Part shown: positions 14,446 to 25,400 of the stretch, piece by piece
Layout: each line of letters begins with the position of its first letter
How positions within the stretch are numbered: the stretch's first letter is position 1
Assembly (NCBI RefSeq): GCF_040807025.1
Contig: NC_090981.1
Coordinates: 40,589,817-40,653,816, forward strand
Direction: 5' to 3'
Origin: Struthio camelus
Lineage: Eukaryota > Chordata > Aves > Struthioniformes > Struthionidae
Length of the DNA: 64,000 bases
The notes under the pieces: generated by a model
Databases searched by the model: none
What the model was told of the DNA's origin: nothing
Seen by the model: the letters and a program-made list of their open reading frames with translations, nothing else
Program-made: the position numbers and the translations under genes

Positions 14446-17400
14446 GTGATTAATACAAATCTTGAGCATAGTCATGTTGTCATTAGTCTTAATACGTGTA
14501 TATTAAATCTATGTAAATTATAGAGTAGATAAGCTGGATGTGGTCCCAGCAGGCTATATTAAAGGCTAGATCAGGTGTCTAGGCCCTTGATCAGTCAAGT
14601 TTTGATTATCTCCAAGAACAGATTTCCCCCACCTGTCTGGACAGCTTGTGGTGAAAGGTGGACTTTTCCCTTGCTGCCAGCTGTGACTGTTGCCTCTCCT
14701 CCTTTTGTTGTGCACTACTGGGAGGAGTCTAAATTCACCCTTCTGTATCCCTCTGTTGAAGAGCGGAAGACACCACTGGGTTCTGCCCCACTTAGCCTAG
14801 TCTTCTCTGGAAGCAAACCAGCCTTCCTTCTGCATATGAGCCTCTACTTGTACATCATGTGCACCAGATCCTTAGCTATCTAAATGTAGAATAACTTTTA
14901 TAGGATATTTTTCCTTTCGCGGTATTTAAAACCTGAGCTGATACTTTTTTTTTTTATTATTAAACAGGAGATCGTAGAAAAATCACATATGTCTGGAAAC
15001 ATGTTTAATTTATACCTTCACCAGAACTATGTAGAATTTTTTGCTAATATAGATGATGTTGTGAGAGCCAGTGAATATCTGAGCACTGCTGATGTCCTGT
15101 GTAGTAACTGGAACGTAAGTGTCCTTTTTTTATGCATATGTAAATTTTTCATACTCTGAAATTGAACTTCTAGATTTTTTTGCAAGTTTTTATGAATAGT
15201 TAAAGGCCATTATTTTCTTATAAATTAGTAAGAATTACACTATATGGCTTCAAACTTCTAATAGGATATATGTGAGAGTGAATTGTTCATGCTAAACTAC
15301 ATCAAACGAAGGAGAGATGCAGGTCAATTGTGTACAGTTATATCAGCATTTTATTGTAATAGATTGTAGCATTTATAAAATATTTTACAAAGTATTTTTA
15401 AGTATCGAGAACTCCTTACCTTCTCCCTGAAGTATTTGAGCTAGCTTTTTCATTCAGTCGCTTTGAGTAAACGTTTCACAGTAATTTAAGTGTGTTCTGA
15501 GAACATCTGTGTCACTGCAGTTACAGTGTGTGTTTTTGGTCAAATAAGACACGCTATAGAGACAATGAGTTCATGTAATGCCCGATTTCTCTCTTTAGTC
15601 ACGATCCGTGATGGAAAAATACAGTGCATCTGTGGCTACACGAGGTGTCATACATTCAAATACAACCAGAGCCTTTGCTCAGTGTCAAGGAGGAATGGGG
15701 TTCCGTCCCTTGCACAAACCCCAATGGTTCCTTATCAGTAAAAAGGTAAATACTTCATGTTTTGAGGCAAGTGTTATACATTACACTTAACGTTTCTTAG
15801 TGAATTGAGTAGTACATGAGAGACTTGCATGCGGCGCTAAACTTGTTAGATATCCTATTTTAAGATAAGCTACTACTTTAAAAAAGAAAAAAAAATTGCT
15901 TGATGAGCTAAAATGCATCAGGGGCCTTTAAATAAAGATCTGTTTCCTGTGCTCAAAAGGTAGCTTATTTCTGGGAGAGTCCTAAGTCCAAGTTTATAGA
16001 GAGATAACCGCTGTTGAAATACTGTCAAGTGTTCCTAAAAGTAAGTTCAAGTTTGTTTGGCTTAAAACAGTTGAAATTGTTGTGTAAGGTTAAGAAATTA
16101 CGGCTGTCATTTTATGTGTTTATCAGCAATTGCTCATTCATGAGACTTCAAAAATTTTTGAAATTTGAATTAATATTTGTCTTAGCGTGTCCAGCAATGG
16201 AATGTTGGCCTGCTTGGATGGGAAACTTGGATGGGAATGATAAAAATTTTCAGGAAACTTTAATGTCCAGTGAAAGGCAAACATTAAAGGAATTACCGTT
16301 TTGTGATCTGTATATGTTAACCCAAGTGTTTATCTCTTTTCTGGACTCATTCTTCAGTAGCTTGTGTGTAGTAATCCAGTAGTAAAAAGCAGTGTGATGA
16401 CCTTGTTTTTGATGGTGCAGAATACTTACATTAACGTTAATTATAGTTTACCATGCTTTTACTCCCCCCCAACAGTATCAAGAAAATTGCCTTGCAGCAA
16501 AATCTCTCTTTTCAAGCTTCTGTTTACCACCAGAGTGTCTTCAGACAGAGCTATTGCCTTATCTTGCTATGCTAGCAAATCCCATGAGAAACCAAGGTAA
16601 TATTGGGGCAACTCCTGCTCTTAGATTCTTTTTATCATTAAAGCATACTGAAAAATGTTTGTAACAGAAATATCAATACTGTTATAATTCTCTTGCCTCA
16701 CCGAGAAAACACGTATGCCACGCACAGATAGCCAGTGTCTAAATATGTTTTCAGTAACATAAGTAAAATTCAAGCTGTCCTGTTAGATTTGAAACAGCTT
16801 CGAGAACATCTTTAAAACTTAAGCAACTGAAAGAATTAAATATGAATAAACTGGACAGGGTCCTGGGCAGCCTGCTGTAGCTGACCATGCTTGAGCAGAG
16901 AGGTTGGACTAGGTAATCTCTAACGGTCTCTTCTAACCTCAACTATTCTATGATTCTGTGACATCGGGATGAATTTGTTTTATAGGATATGTAAACTCAT
17001 AAGTCTACATCATAAATACATAAATGGTAGGGATTTTTTGTTCTGTGTAGGCATGCATAAATATATTATGGTAACATGATAAATACACTTGGATACCAAA
17101 ACAGTTCATATATATTCAAAGATATACATGGGACCACTTAACTAAACTTACGAATTATTTGTTTTCCAGTGTCTTTATTTTTATGTGCGTTATGATCTAC
17201 CCAATATGATACTGGTGATTCTTTGTGTTCTCAGCTCAGATTGCTTTTATCCAGGATGTTGGAAGGCTACCGCTGAAAAGACATTTTGGGAGGTAAGGTT
17301 GAGCTTTATTTTCTTTAAAAACACTTTCTCTGCTAATATATTTTCTAAAAAACGCTTTCGTACTGCATAAATCTTTAATGTATGTCTGTGATGTGAGATT

Positions 17401-19976
17401 TTTCCCTAACTTGCAGCCTGATCACTTTTATATTTTGGATGTTGCAACTTTTTCCAATTCAAATCTATTTAGAATGACAATGTTAGCAGGAAGTATACTC
17501 TTGATTTTCGTCCCTTGTCTAGCTTTCTCTTTCCTTGTATCAAATACTAGTTTTCTATTTTAAACATATATGAATAATTATCCATCGCATAGTCTGGATA
17601 AAGTCTTTTTGATTTTACAATCAAAAAGATTTAAGTGAGAATAAAACCGAATTTAAACGAAGACTGCAGTGTGCTTTGCCCACTGTTTATCATGACATAT
17701 AACATTAATCTGGAACTTTGATAGAACGTTGTACATTTAGATGTAAAATAAGAGGAGTAAAAATGATGATCCAATGGGCAATTATTCTTATTTCCTTTGA
17801 AGCAGTTATACATCAATGGAACTACAAAGAATATTTTAAGGAATGCTTATTCTGAAATTAGATAGCAGCACTGATCTTTATTTTGCGAAAATTTTGCCTG
17901 CCCGACTACTTGGAGTAACTCTTCTTGTTTAGAGTGCAGTTTTTGTAAACCAGTTGTTTTGAGAGCTACGAAAGTTCCTCTGTCTGAGATGTAAGGCTAG
18001 AATGCTGAAATGATACTGTTAAATCTTTTTCAGCTGCAGGACTGTAGTGCTCTAGTTACAGAACGTATAGCGCTTTTGGGGTGACGTGGCATTCGCATGC
18101 TATGACTGTGATTTTGTCGAGCCTTCTGAGCCATATGGTTTACTTATACTTCTAGAGCCTCAGTTATATTTCTAAACCCTTGATATCTCTGAAATCAGAA
18201 AGTATTTTAACTGTGATAGTCTTTTGTGATGAAGGAGAGTGATAACTGGAATGAGATTAACCTTTCCTTAACCAAGAAAGAGTTTGTCCAGGGGATAAGC
18301 ATCTCGTATCTATCACTGCGCTATTGCTATCTGAATTTAATTATGAAATACTGACTGGTATGATAAAGGCTGTATTATCCAAGAACCATCTTGTTCCCCA
18401 ACAGATATATTAAAAGCCATTTTAGTTGCTAGGCAGATCAAGAGGAAGGTACCCCAAAGGGGTGTATTTGTTTGCAACCCCCCCTAGTCTAAGCCAAAAT
18501 GGTTATAGCTCTACAAATTACTTGTAGACTTCCTTACGATGTTACTTTTGTCTGTAGCATACCTTTTAAATATTGGTAAAGTTCTTACACCCCTGACGCA
18601 CTACTGTGGGTAGATAAAACTTACAGTTCTATCTGCTGGATATCTTTCTCCTGAAAAGACTGTAATTAATCCCTTTTTATTTGTTCACTATTTTGGAAAA
18701 GAAGTATGGAGAAATGCAGGCATTTCGGTAAGCATCTGCTTCCTTCAGGAAATCCTAATTAAAAATAATTTATTTTCTATTATTATTTACTGAGCACTCC
18801 TTGAAGTAACTCTAGCTTCACAGATGTACCGCTGTTTCAAAGGAAATATTACTTCATTTATTTTCAGTTGTAGTTACCAATGGGATAGGAATACTGCTTA
18901 GTAAGAAAACTCATTAGGGAGAGCGTATAGTACTTGATAAATTGGAATTGGTGTCAGGATGAGTTTTGTTGATAACTTTGTCTGGAAATTCTTGTTAATA
19001 CCATGTAAAGTGGGGGAAATTGTAACGGAGCATTCGTCGCCTCTTGATAAAGAGAAGCTAGAAAAATTGAGGATCCCAAATGGGAAAATAAATACAAAAT
19101 TAAAAGATTCCTTTCTACTCCTTGCCTGCTCTTAGTTTGTCTGTCTCAATTTAAACTGCTTCCTGTCCTAAAGGACTTAAGTTTTTGCTGGGAAAAAGTC
19201 TGATATACCATGTGCTGTTGTCAGTAAGTTAATTCTTTAAGCGTTCACGCCCTTGATGAAAGCTAAGCAAAAACGCTGCCCTAAGGAAGAAACTTCAGCA
19301 GCAGATGCTGGGGAGCGACGGAACATAAATTTGATTTGATACTTTACTGTTGAAAATATGTCTTGAGGTTATGTAGTGCAGCCCTTTTCCCTGAGGAAAA
19401 GCTTCTATATTTTGTACGTTCTCATGTGAGTTATGTAGTGCTGAGTTTACCCAGTATCCATAATTAGAAGATATGCACAGAGCTGTGAAATGAAATACTA
19501 AAGGTAGCGATATAAGAAAAGAATTTGTGTAGCTTGGACCAACTCTGGTGAATGGAGGTTACTACTGTGAAAATATTTGAAAGTTATTAAGAAGCAGCGA
19601 AGGGAAGAGGCTTATGATACAGGGGCAGTCTTTTCTACTGCAGCTTCTATGTGAGATGGCATGAAACATTTTCTGTGTTAACTTACTGCTGCAATGATAA
19701 TTTTGCAGGTTAAAGCTTGAAACACTCACTGATAAAGATCCTGGAATACCAGACTTATTTGTTAATTATGAGGGGGACCTTGCAGACGTGCATGCTACAG
19801 AGACGGTTGTACAGATGGGAAAAAACAGAACAGATGAGAGTGAATCGGATGGATTTCCTCTTACTTCTAGCCAGTGCAGTGGAAATGAGCTACCTTGCAG
19901 TCAGCCTCAGCCTATTGCAGCTCAAGCAGTCACGGAGGAAGAGGAATTAAAAATAGAGGAATATGATAGTGACTGA
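2859..19976 (+). CDS. RAD17: RAD17, checkpoint clamp loader subunit, 16 proposed coding exons
   Basis: AAA+ ATPase that replaces RFC1 in the clamp loader placing the 9-1-1 clamp on damaged DNA, upstream of ATR-CHK1. Exons: 2859-2900 (proposed), 4309-4587, 5725-5808, 6515-6671, 7155-7291, 8439-8491, 8585-8710, 8794-8863, 10226-10337, 12745-12936, 14299-14384, 14968-15114, 15599-15745, 16476-16596, 17235-17292, 19709-19976. All phases close, giving 692 residues (human 681). Walker A GPPGCGKT is at 144-151 and Walker B LILIED at 229-234. The sensor and lid region SGDVRSAINSLQFSS is in exon 9. The acidic tail ends EEYDSD, like the human tail that binds 9-1-1. An SQ site (SSQCS) in the last exon may match an ATR target serine. 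Exons 2-16 are firm. Exon 1 is a guess: it supplies an in-phase ATG and 14 residues, the same number as human, before the conserved VTGWLPHSFDDF. Confidence 0.93.
3995..4052 (+). repeat. 29-bp imperfect tandem duplication in RAD17 intron 1
   Basis: Two adjacent copies of a unit beginning TAGTAACCTTTTTTAATGC start at 3995 and 4024 and differ by one base near the end (AAAAAGCT versus AAAGAGCT). It is a simple recent duplication in an intron, with no sign of function. Confidence 0.85.
7743..7770 (+). repeat. Poly-T/poly-G tract in RAD17 intron 5
   Basis: Ten T followed by ten G, one T and seven G. The G-runs sit on the sense strand, so the transcript could stack into a G-quadruplex, but there are only two long runs. 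It is also a likely site of assembly or length error. Confidence 0.85.
14422..14445 (+). repeat. Poly-A run (24 A) in RAD17 intron 11
   Basis: An uninterrupted A homopolymer 38 bases after the exon 11 donor. There is no recognisable retroposon body upstream, so it is better called a simple repeat than a SINE or LINE tail. Confidence 0.9.
16851..16961 (+). mobile_element. CR1 LINE 3'-end fragment in RAD17 intron 14
   Basis: The order CTGGACAGGG, CCTGGGCAGCCTG, GGTTGGACTAGGTAATCTC, TCTTCTAACCTCAACTATTC followed by TATGATTCTGTGA is the standard 3' end of chicken-repeat-1 retroposons, including the terminal 8-bp ATTCTATG/ATTCTGTG repeats. It is a severely 5'-truncated copy in the sense orientation of RAD17. 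It is the best single marker in the window that the host is a bird or other sauropsid. Confidence 0.88.
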
Positions 19977-20502
19977 GCACAACAAAATACGGACCACTGA
20001 CTTACTCGAATAGGTTAATGTGCTGCAGAGGCCTGTTGCTAAAGAGGGCATAGTCTGTACAAGAGTATTCCTCCCAACTACTTATTTGGACTTGGCCTTC
20101 TAGCCCACGTATGCTGTGTCAGCATCAAGAAAAGTCTCCTTAGCTTTGCCTTAACTTTGCAGGATAAGCCCTGAACTGAGTACTAAATCACAAACTATTC
20201 CCTGCCTGTCCTGAGCCATGAAAGTAATCTGTCTATTGATTAAACAGAGAGAATAATAAATGACAAACTGAAATAGTTTGAAAGAGACTGTAGATAAGCA
20301 GTATGACTCTTAAGTTATTTTTTACACATTTTAATTTTTCTTTGTGTATGTACAGTATGTTTCCTGAGAACACATTTATTAAGTTGTCAGCATTTGAAGG
20401 TTTCATTAACGTTTATACCTTCAAAAAATTGCTGTTTGCAAGTTTGAACTTTTTGACAGAAGAGATATGTAAAAATGTTTGATATCCAGTACTGATGATG
20501 TA

Positions 20503-20508
20503 AATAAA
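20503..20508 (+). terminator. RAD17: RAD17 polyadenylation signal AATAAA
   Basis: AATAAA lies about 530 bases past the RAD17 stop, followed by T/GT-rich sequence (TTAGTCGTTACTGTTTTGTAC). An earlier AATAAA near 20253 is an alternative. The 3' UTR is therefore about 0.3-0.55 kb. Confidence 0.6.
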
Positions 20509-21129
20509 ACTCTTAATGTATTAGTCGTTACTGTTTTGTACTCTACCACAGATATTTTTATATGTGTTTACAAATTGAAGCATGTGTTGTACACTAGCTT
20601 ATTTCAGATTCCTTTCTGGAAAATATTTTCATAACTTATCAAGGAAAATAGCATTCAAGTAGAAGTCCTTGACCTTTGTATGCTTTTTGAACGTTAATGG
20701 TGTAGTGGGTGGCTTTTCTCCTTAAATTGCCGTTGTGCTGGAGGAAAAAATAGTCCTGTGCTTGCTAAATGACACAGGAAATGTTTTGTATTTGTCTGAA
20801 CAGACTGTTTAATGCTTCAGAGTTTCACTGTAACTGGGTTTGCTCAATGCAAAGCAGTCTAACAAGTCACCAAGGTTAGTGGTAGCGCGGGAATAAGAAG
20901 AAAAAGCTTATTTTGAGTATGTGGTGCATGTTTGCATGTCTGTACTTTAATGTGTAACGCGTGGTGGATAAAAGTATGTATTTATCAAGCATAAGCTTGG
21001 AATTAATGCTGCTGTTAAAAGGTCTAAATATCACCTCGATGAAAGCTGAGGTGTAGTTTTAAAGACTATGGCGATTGTTTGATTTTTTTTTGAAGAGAGA
21101 AAGCTGCATGTTAACTGAGAGAAGGGGCT

Positions 21130-22400
21130 TCGGGCTGTGGCTGCCCCTGGGCACCCGCCTCGGCAGGGGCCCTTGGCCGCCCCTGCTCGCCTTCGGTAGC
21201 GGCTAACTTCCCTTAAGCCTTGCTGCGGTTTAGTATCACTGAACTATCCAACCGCTCCTGCCTTAACAGGGGGCCTAATCCTGCCGGGGTGGTGACAGGG
21301 AGGCGAGCAGGAGGCTGCTGCCGCGCAGCTGCTGGGAGAAGGCAGGCGAGAGGCGCTCCCCTGCCACGCTGTTCCTCAAACGCTGGCTTGCTCTGCTCAG
21401 CCACCCCGTTAAGAGGTCGTTCTGAGTGGTTTGCTTTTTTTTCCCCAAGTCAACGAAGATTAAATTATTTAAAGCCGTCTTTCCCCCCGCCCCGGCCTGC
21501 GCGCTGCCGGGCGGCGTTTCCGGGCGCCGCCGCAGGTGAGGCCACCTGGGCGGGGCGGCGCATGGGCCCTGCGCCGGCGGCGGCCGCGGCGGAGGTGGAG
21601 GTGAGCGCGGCGGGCCGGGGCCGGGGCCGGGACGGCCGAGCCCGCCGGCGGGCGGACATCTTAGAGAGGGCGGCGGGAGCGGTGGCGGCGCGGCTGGGCG
21701 GCGGCCCCCCCCGCTGACCTGCAGCGCTTCCCTCCCCGGCAGGCGCGCCGGAGGCAGGAGAGCCGGGCCGAGAGGCGGGGAAGCGCCGCAGATGGCGTCG
21801 CTGGACGCGGGGGCGCTGCCGCCGCTGCCGCTGCTGCCCCCCTGCGGCCCCGGCTTCTGCCCCAGCGAGGGCCCGAGCGGCCCGGCCCAGCTCAAGCCCG
21901 TGCGGCGATTCATCCCGGACTCGTGGAAGAACTTCTTCAGGGCCAGGCGCCACCACGGCTCCGGCTGGGGCAGCGCCGCCTCCGACGTGCGCTACGTCCC
22001 CGAGGGCGTCGAGTGCTCGCCGCCGCCCTCGCCCGCTGCCCTGCAGCCGCCGCCCGGCTCGGCTGCCGCCTCCTGCCGGGAGGCGCCCGGCGGCTCGGGC
22101 GGGAGCGGCGCCTGGCGGGCCGAGGGCGAGGCCGCGCTGGCCGGCGAGGCCTGCGGCTCCCTGGCCCGCCGCCCGCGCTCCGGCCAGGCCTACAGCGAGC
22201 TGGCCGAGGCCTACCACCTGCGCTACGCCTACATGAAGTCCTGGGCCGGCCTGCTCCGCATCCTCTGCGTGGCCGAGCTGCTCGGCGGCGCCGCCGTGTT
22301 CGCCTGCGTCTCGGCCTACGTGCACAAGGACAACGAGTGGTACAACATGTTCGGATACGCGCAGCCCTACGGCGTCGGGGCTGGCAGTACGTACGGCGGT
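21130..22400. promoter_or_regulatory. CpG island, MARVELD2 promoter and first coding exon
   Basis: Very GC-rich, CpG-dense DNA beginning about 1.2 kb after the RAD17 stop and extending 600 bases into MARVELD2 coding sequence. A probable 5' exon ends at the GTGAGC donor at 21601, and a CCCCGGCAG acceptor at 21742 would open the coding exon. No TATA box is seen. The exact start of transcription cannot be placed by eye. Confidence 0.7.
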
Positions 22401-25400
22401 TATTACTACGGCGGACCTAAGACTCCGTTTGTCCTCGTAGTAGCAGGAGCGGCGTGGGTAGTGACCATAGCGTTGCTGGTGCTCGGCATGTCCATGTACT
22501 ATCGGACCATTCTTCTGGATTCGAGCTGGTGGCCTTTAACTGAATTTGGCATTAACGTGGCCCTGTTCTTCCTGTACATGGCAGCTGCGATAGTGTACGT
22601 AAATGATATCAATCGCGGTGGACTCTGCTATTACCAGCTATTTAATACGCCAATAAACGCATCTTTTTGCCGCGTAGAAGGAGGTCAGACAGCGGCAATA
22701 ATCTTCCTGTTTGTCACAGTGGTAGTCTATCTGATTAGCGCGGTGGTTGCTTTAAAGTTATGGAGACATGAAGGAGCCCGGAGGCACAGAGAATTAATGG
22801 AGCAAGAGGTAAGTCATAAATTACCGTTTCAAATCGAATACGCATGGGATGATGGAAAGCCGCTGGAAGCTCGTCTCGTGCCATGGGCTGAGTCCTGTCA
22901 GGCATGTCTTGCCTGCGGCAGTTCCAAAGCCCGAGCATCAGCCTTTACCCGTCTCACTGGTAAATTTGAGATCACTGAATGAAACGCAGCCCGCACTTTT
23001 TAAGATGCCTGATTCACGTTTCTGTTGCTTTTTTTTTTTTTAATTGACCTCGGTAAGGAATTGCTTCTGTTCTCTTTGCAATATTCAGCTCTCTTCCTGC
23101 ATCAGCTGACGCACTGCTTCCTGGCATGTATTTCCTAAACAAAGGAAGAAGTGAACAATGTGCCTGTTCAGCTATTTCGTAAGGTGGCTTAAAGCCACCT
23201 AGTATTTGAAGTCTGTGCTTTCAGCACGTTAAGCGCTAGTGTGAATGACAATAAAAAGAAGAAATGGTGATTTTTATGTTGCAAACAAAACTCCAAGGTG
23301 CGTCTTGATGTCTTTTTAGCTTTCCTCGTGGTAGTATGGATAATAATAGTAATAACAAAATGGAAATCTGAGACACCACAATCTAGCCAATCAGTTTTAA
23401 TAATTAGAATGAAAAAAGGGTAGGAAAACCTATGTTCTAGGAACCGTGTAACTATCATATATGACATTTGAGAGAAAAAAAAAAAAAAGGCAGATGAGTC
23501 TAAGTCAACTTTCATTAGAGTACTTGTTCGGACCTCTGGTGCCTCCCTTGTTTTTCCTGAAGCAGAGGAGGGAGGGAATCTTGGTTCTTCATAACGAATT
23601 ATTTTAGTGATTGAACAAGGTACACATCGGGGGTTTGGTATAAAACAGGAGGAACAAATATTTTTATGTATTATCTTCTTCCTTTTGTTAAGCTTTTTAC
23701 ACTTCCTTAAAATTCTGCTTTTGAGATAAATTGATCAGATTGATCAAGAAGAACTTGTCTATACACAGTGTAAGCACTGTATCTTGCATAAAACTGGGAA
23801 TCCCCTTTTGATAAGTAACTTGCAGTTCTATTATTAAAATTTTAAAGCATTTTTTAAACTTATGCAAAAATGAAACGAGCGCTGGAATTACACAGAGGGT
23901 GCTCAGTCACTCTTCCCTGCTGTACTCTGTGTTCGTTTATTCCAGTTATTTAAGAAAATCTCTAAAGAGAATGCTTTTACAATGCAAGTTAGGCTTTAAA
24001 GAGTGTCGTGCAAAATAGCTGCTGCTTGAGTTATTGGTTAGAGCACTGAAACGTTTTCTAAGCAATGACCTAGGCCTCAGAGCGTCAGTGAGCTAATGTA
24101 GGTTGGAATGTGCAGTAATAAAGGTGACCGGGTGCACTATTTAATCTGATTTGTTCCTTAACAGCTCTTCCAGGAGATCCTGTTGTTATTTTGGGTTGGG
24201 GTGTGTTGTTGTTGTTCTGCCATTCTTAAATGGTTTTTAAATATACAGATCTGAAAAATATTCCTTATTCTAAATTTGTTCATACCTAAATATACATATA
24301 TAATTATCTGTACAACATGATTTTGAAAAAGTTTAGATTTTAAGAGTCTGTGCATGCTATTTATGCTGAGAATAAAACTTAAAGCTCTTTTTTTTTTATT
24401 TTTTGATAGATGAAAACACAGTTGTCTTTGCCAGAAAAGAAGGTAAGAAACAAATTTATTTTTTGTTTCTTTGCTGTTTTTTTTCCATATGCTTGTTCTT
24501 TTTCTCGTGATTCTTTGTTTTGACTGACTGATTTAGTATTTATCCTTCTAGGAAGAGATTAGGTTTAGTTCTTTAATGCAACCTGGACAACTTGCTTCTA
24601 CTCCGGAGGTTCAGAAGGAGCTCATAAAGTTGCTACCACTGGTTAGGCTAGGTTATAAATTTACAGTGTCAGCAAATCTGATAACTGCCTCTGTGTGCGC
24701 TCTTATCATTTTACATTGACAGACAGGTCCTGCAGCATTTATCACAGTATTTAGCAGACATGGCTGTAACAGCAGAGCATCTCATGTGTTGTAGGTTTTA
24801 GGGTGTTTTTTTTTTTTTTTTGAACTCCTGGTTGCCTGTTTAAATTGGAGGAGAGGCAGTGAAACACAGTGATACATACTGAGTGAACTCACGGTTTGCT
24901 CTTGGGTCTCTGAGACAGCTCCAAAATCCAGCCTGCGAGCTTTGAAATACCAGCAAATGCCAGAATCTGTCATACTGAAGGAGGTTTTTAGTACTTCCAC
25001 TGCACAAAGATGCAGGTGCATACAACAGAAAGATTGTATAGGATCTTAGCGTAGCAGATGTTGATGATTCTCAGAGAACTTACAGTGTATTTCTTTCGAT
25101 CTTAAATGCCTCCCATTAGATATTGTGCACTTCATACTACTGTTTTCTCAGTTACTGACTTCAGTACTGAATCAGGATCCTTTTTTATACGCTGTGGCAG
25201 GACTCCATGCGTTGCTACTTCTGAGTCCAGGGAGAAATTGTGCAATAAGGACAAAGGGGAACTCCGCAGAACGGAATGATGTCCATCAGCAAGCAGTCAC
25301 AGATTAGACAGAAACTCAAGGGAACTTTCTGAAATTACTTAAGACACACGGGAAAAATCTTTTCAAGAAGTATTTATTTGTTACTGGAACAGCTATTTGG

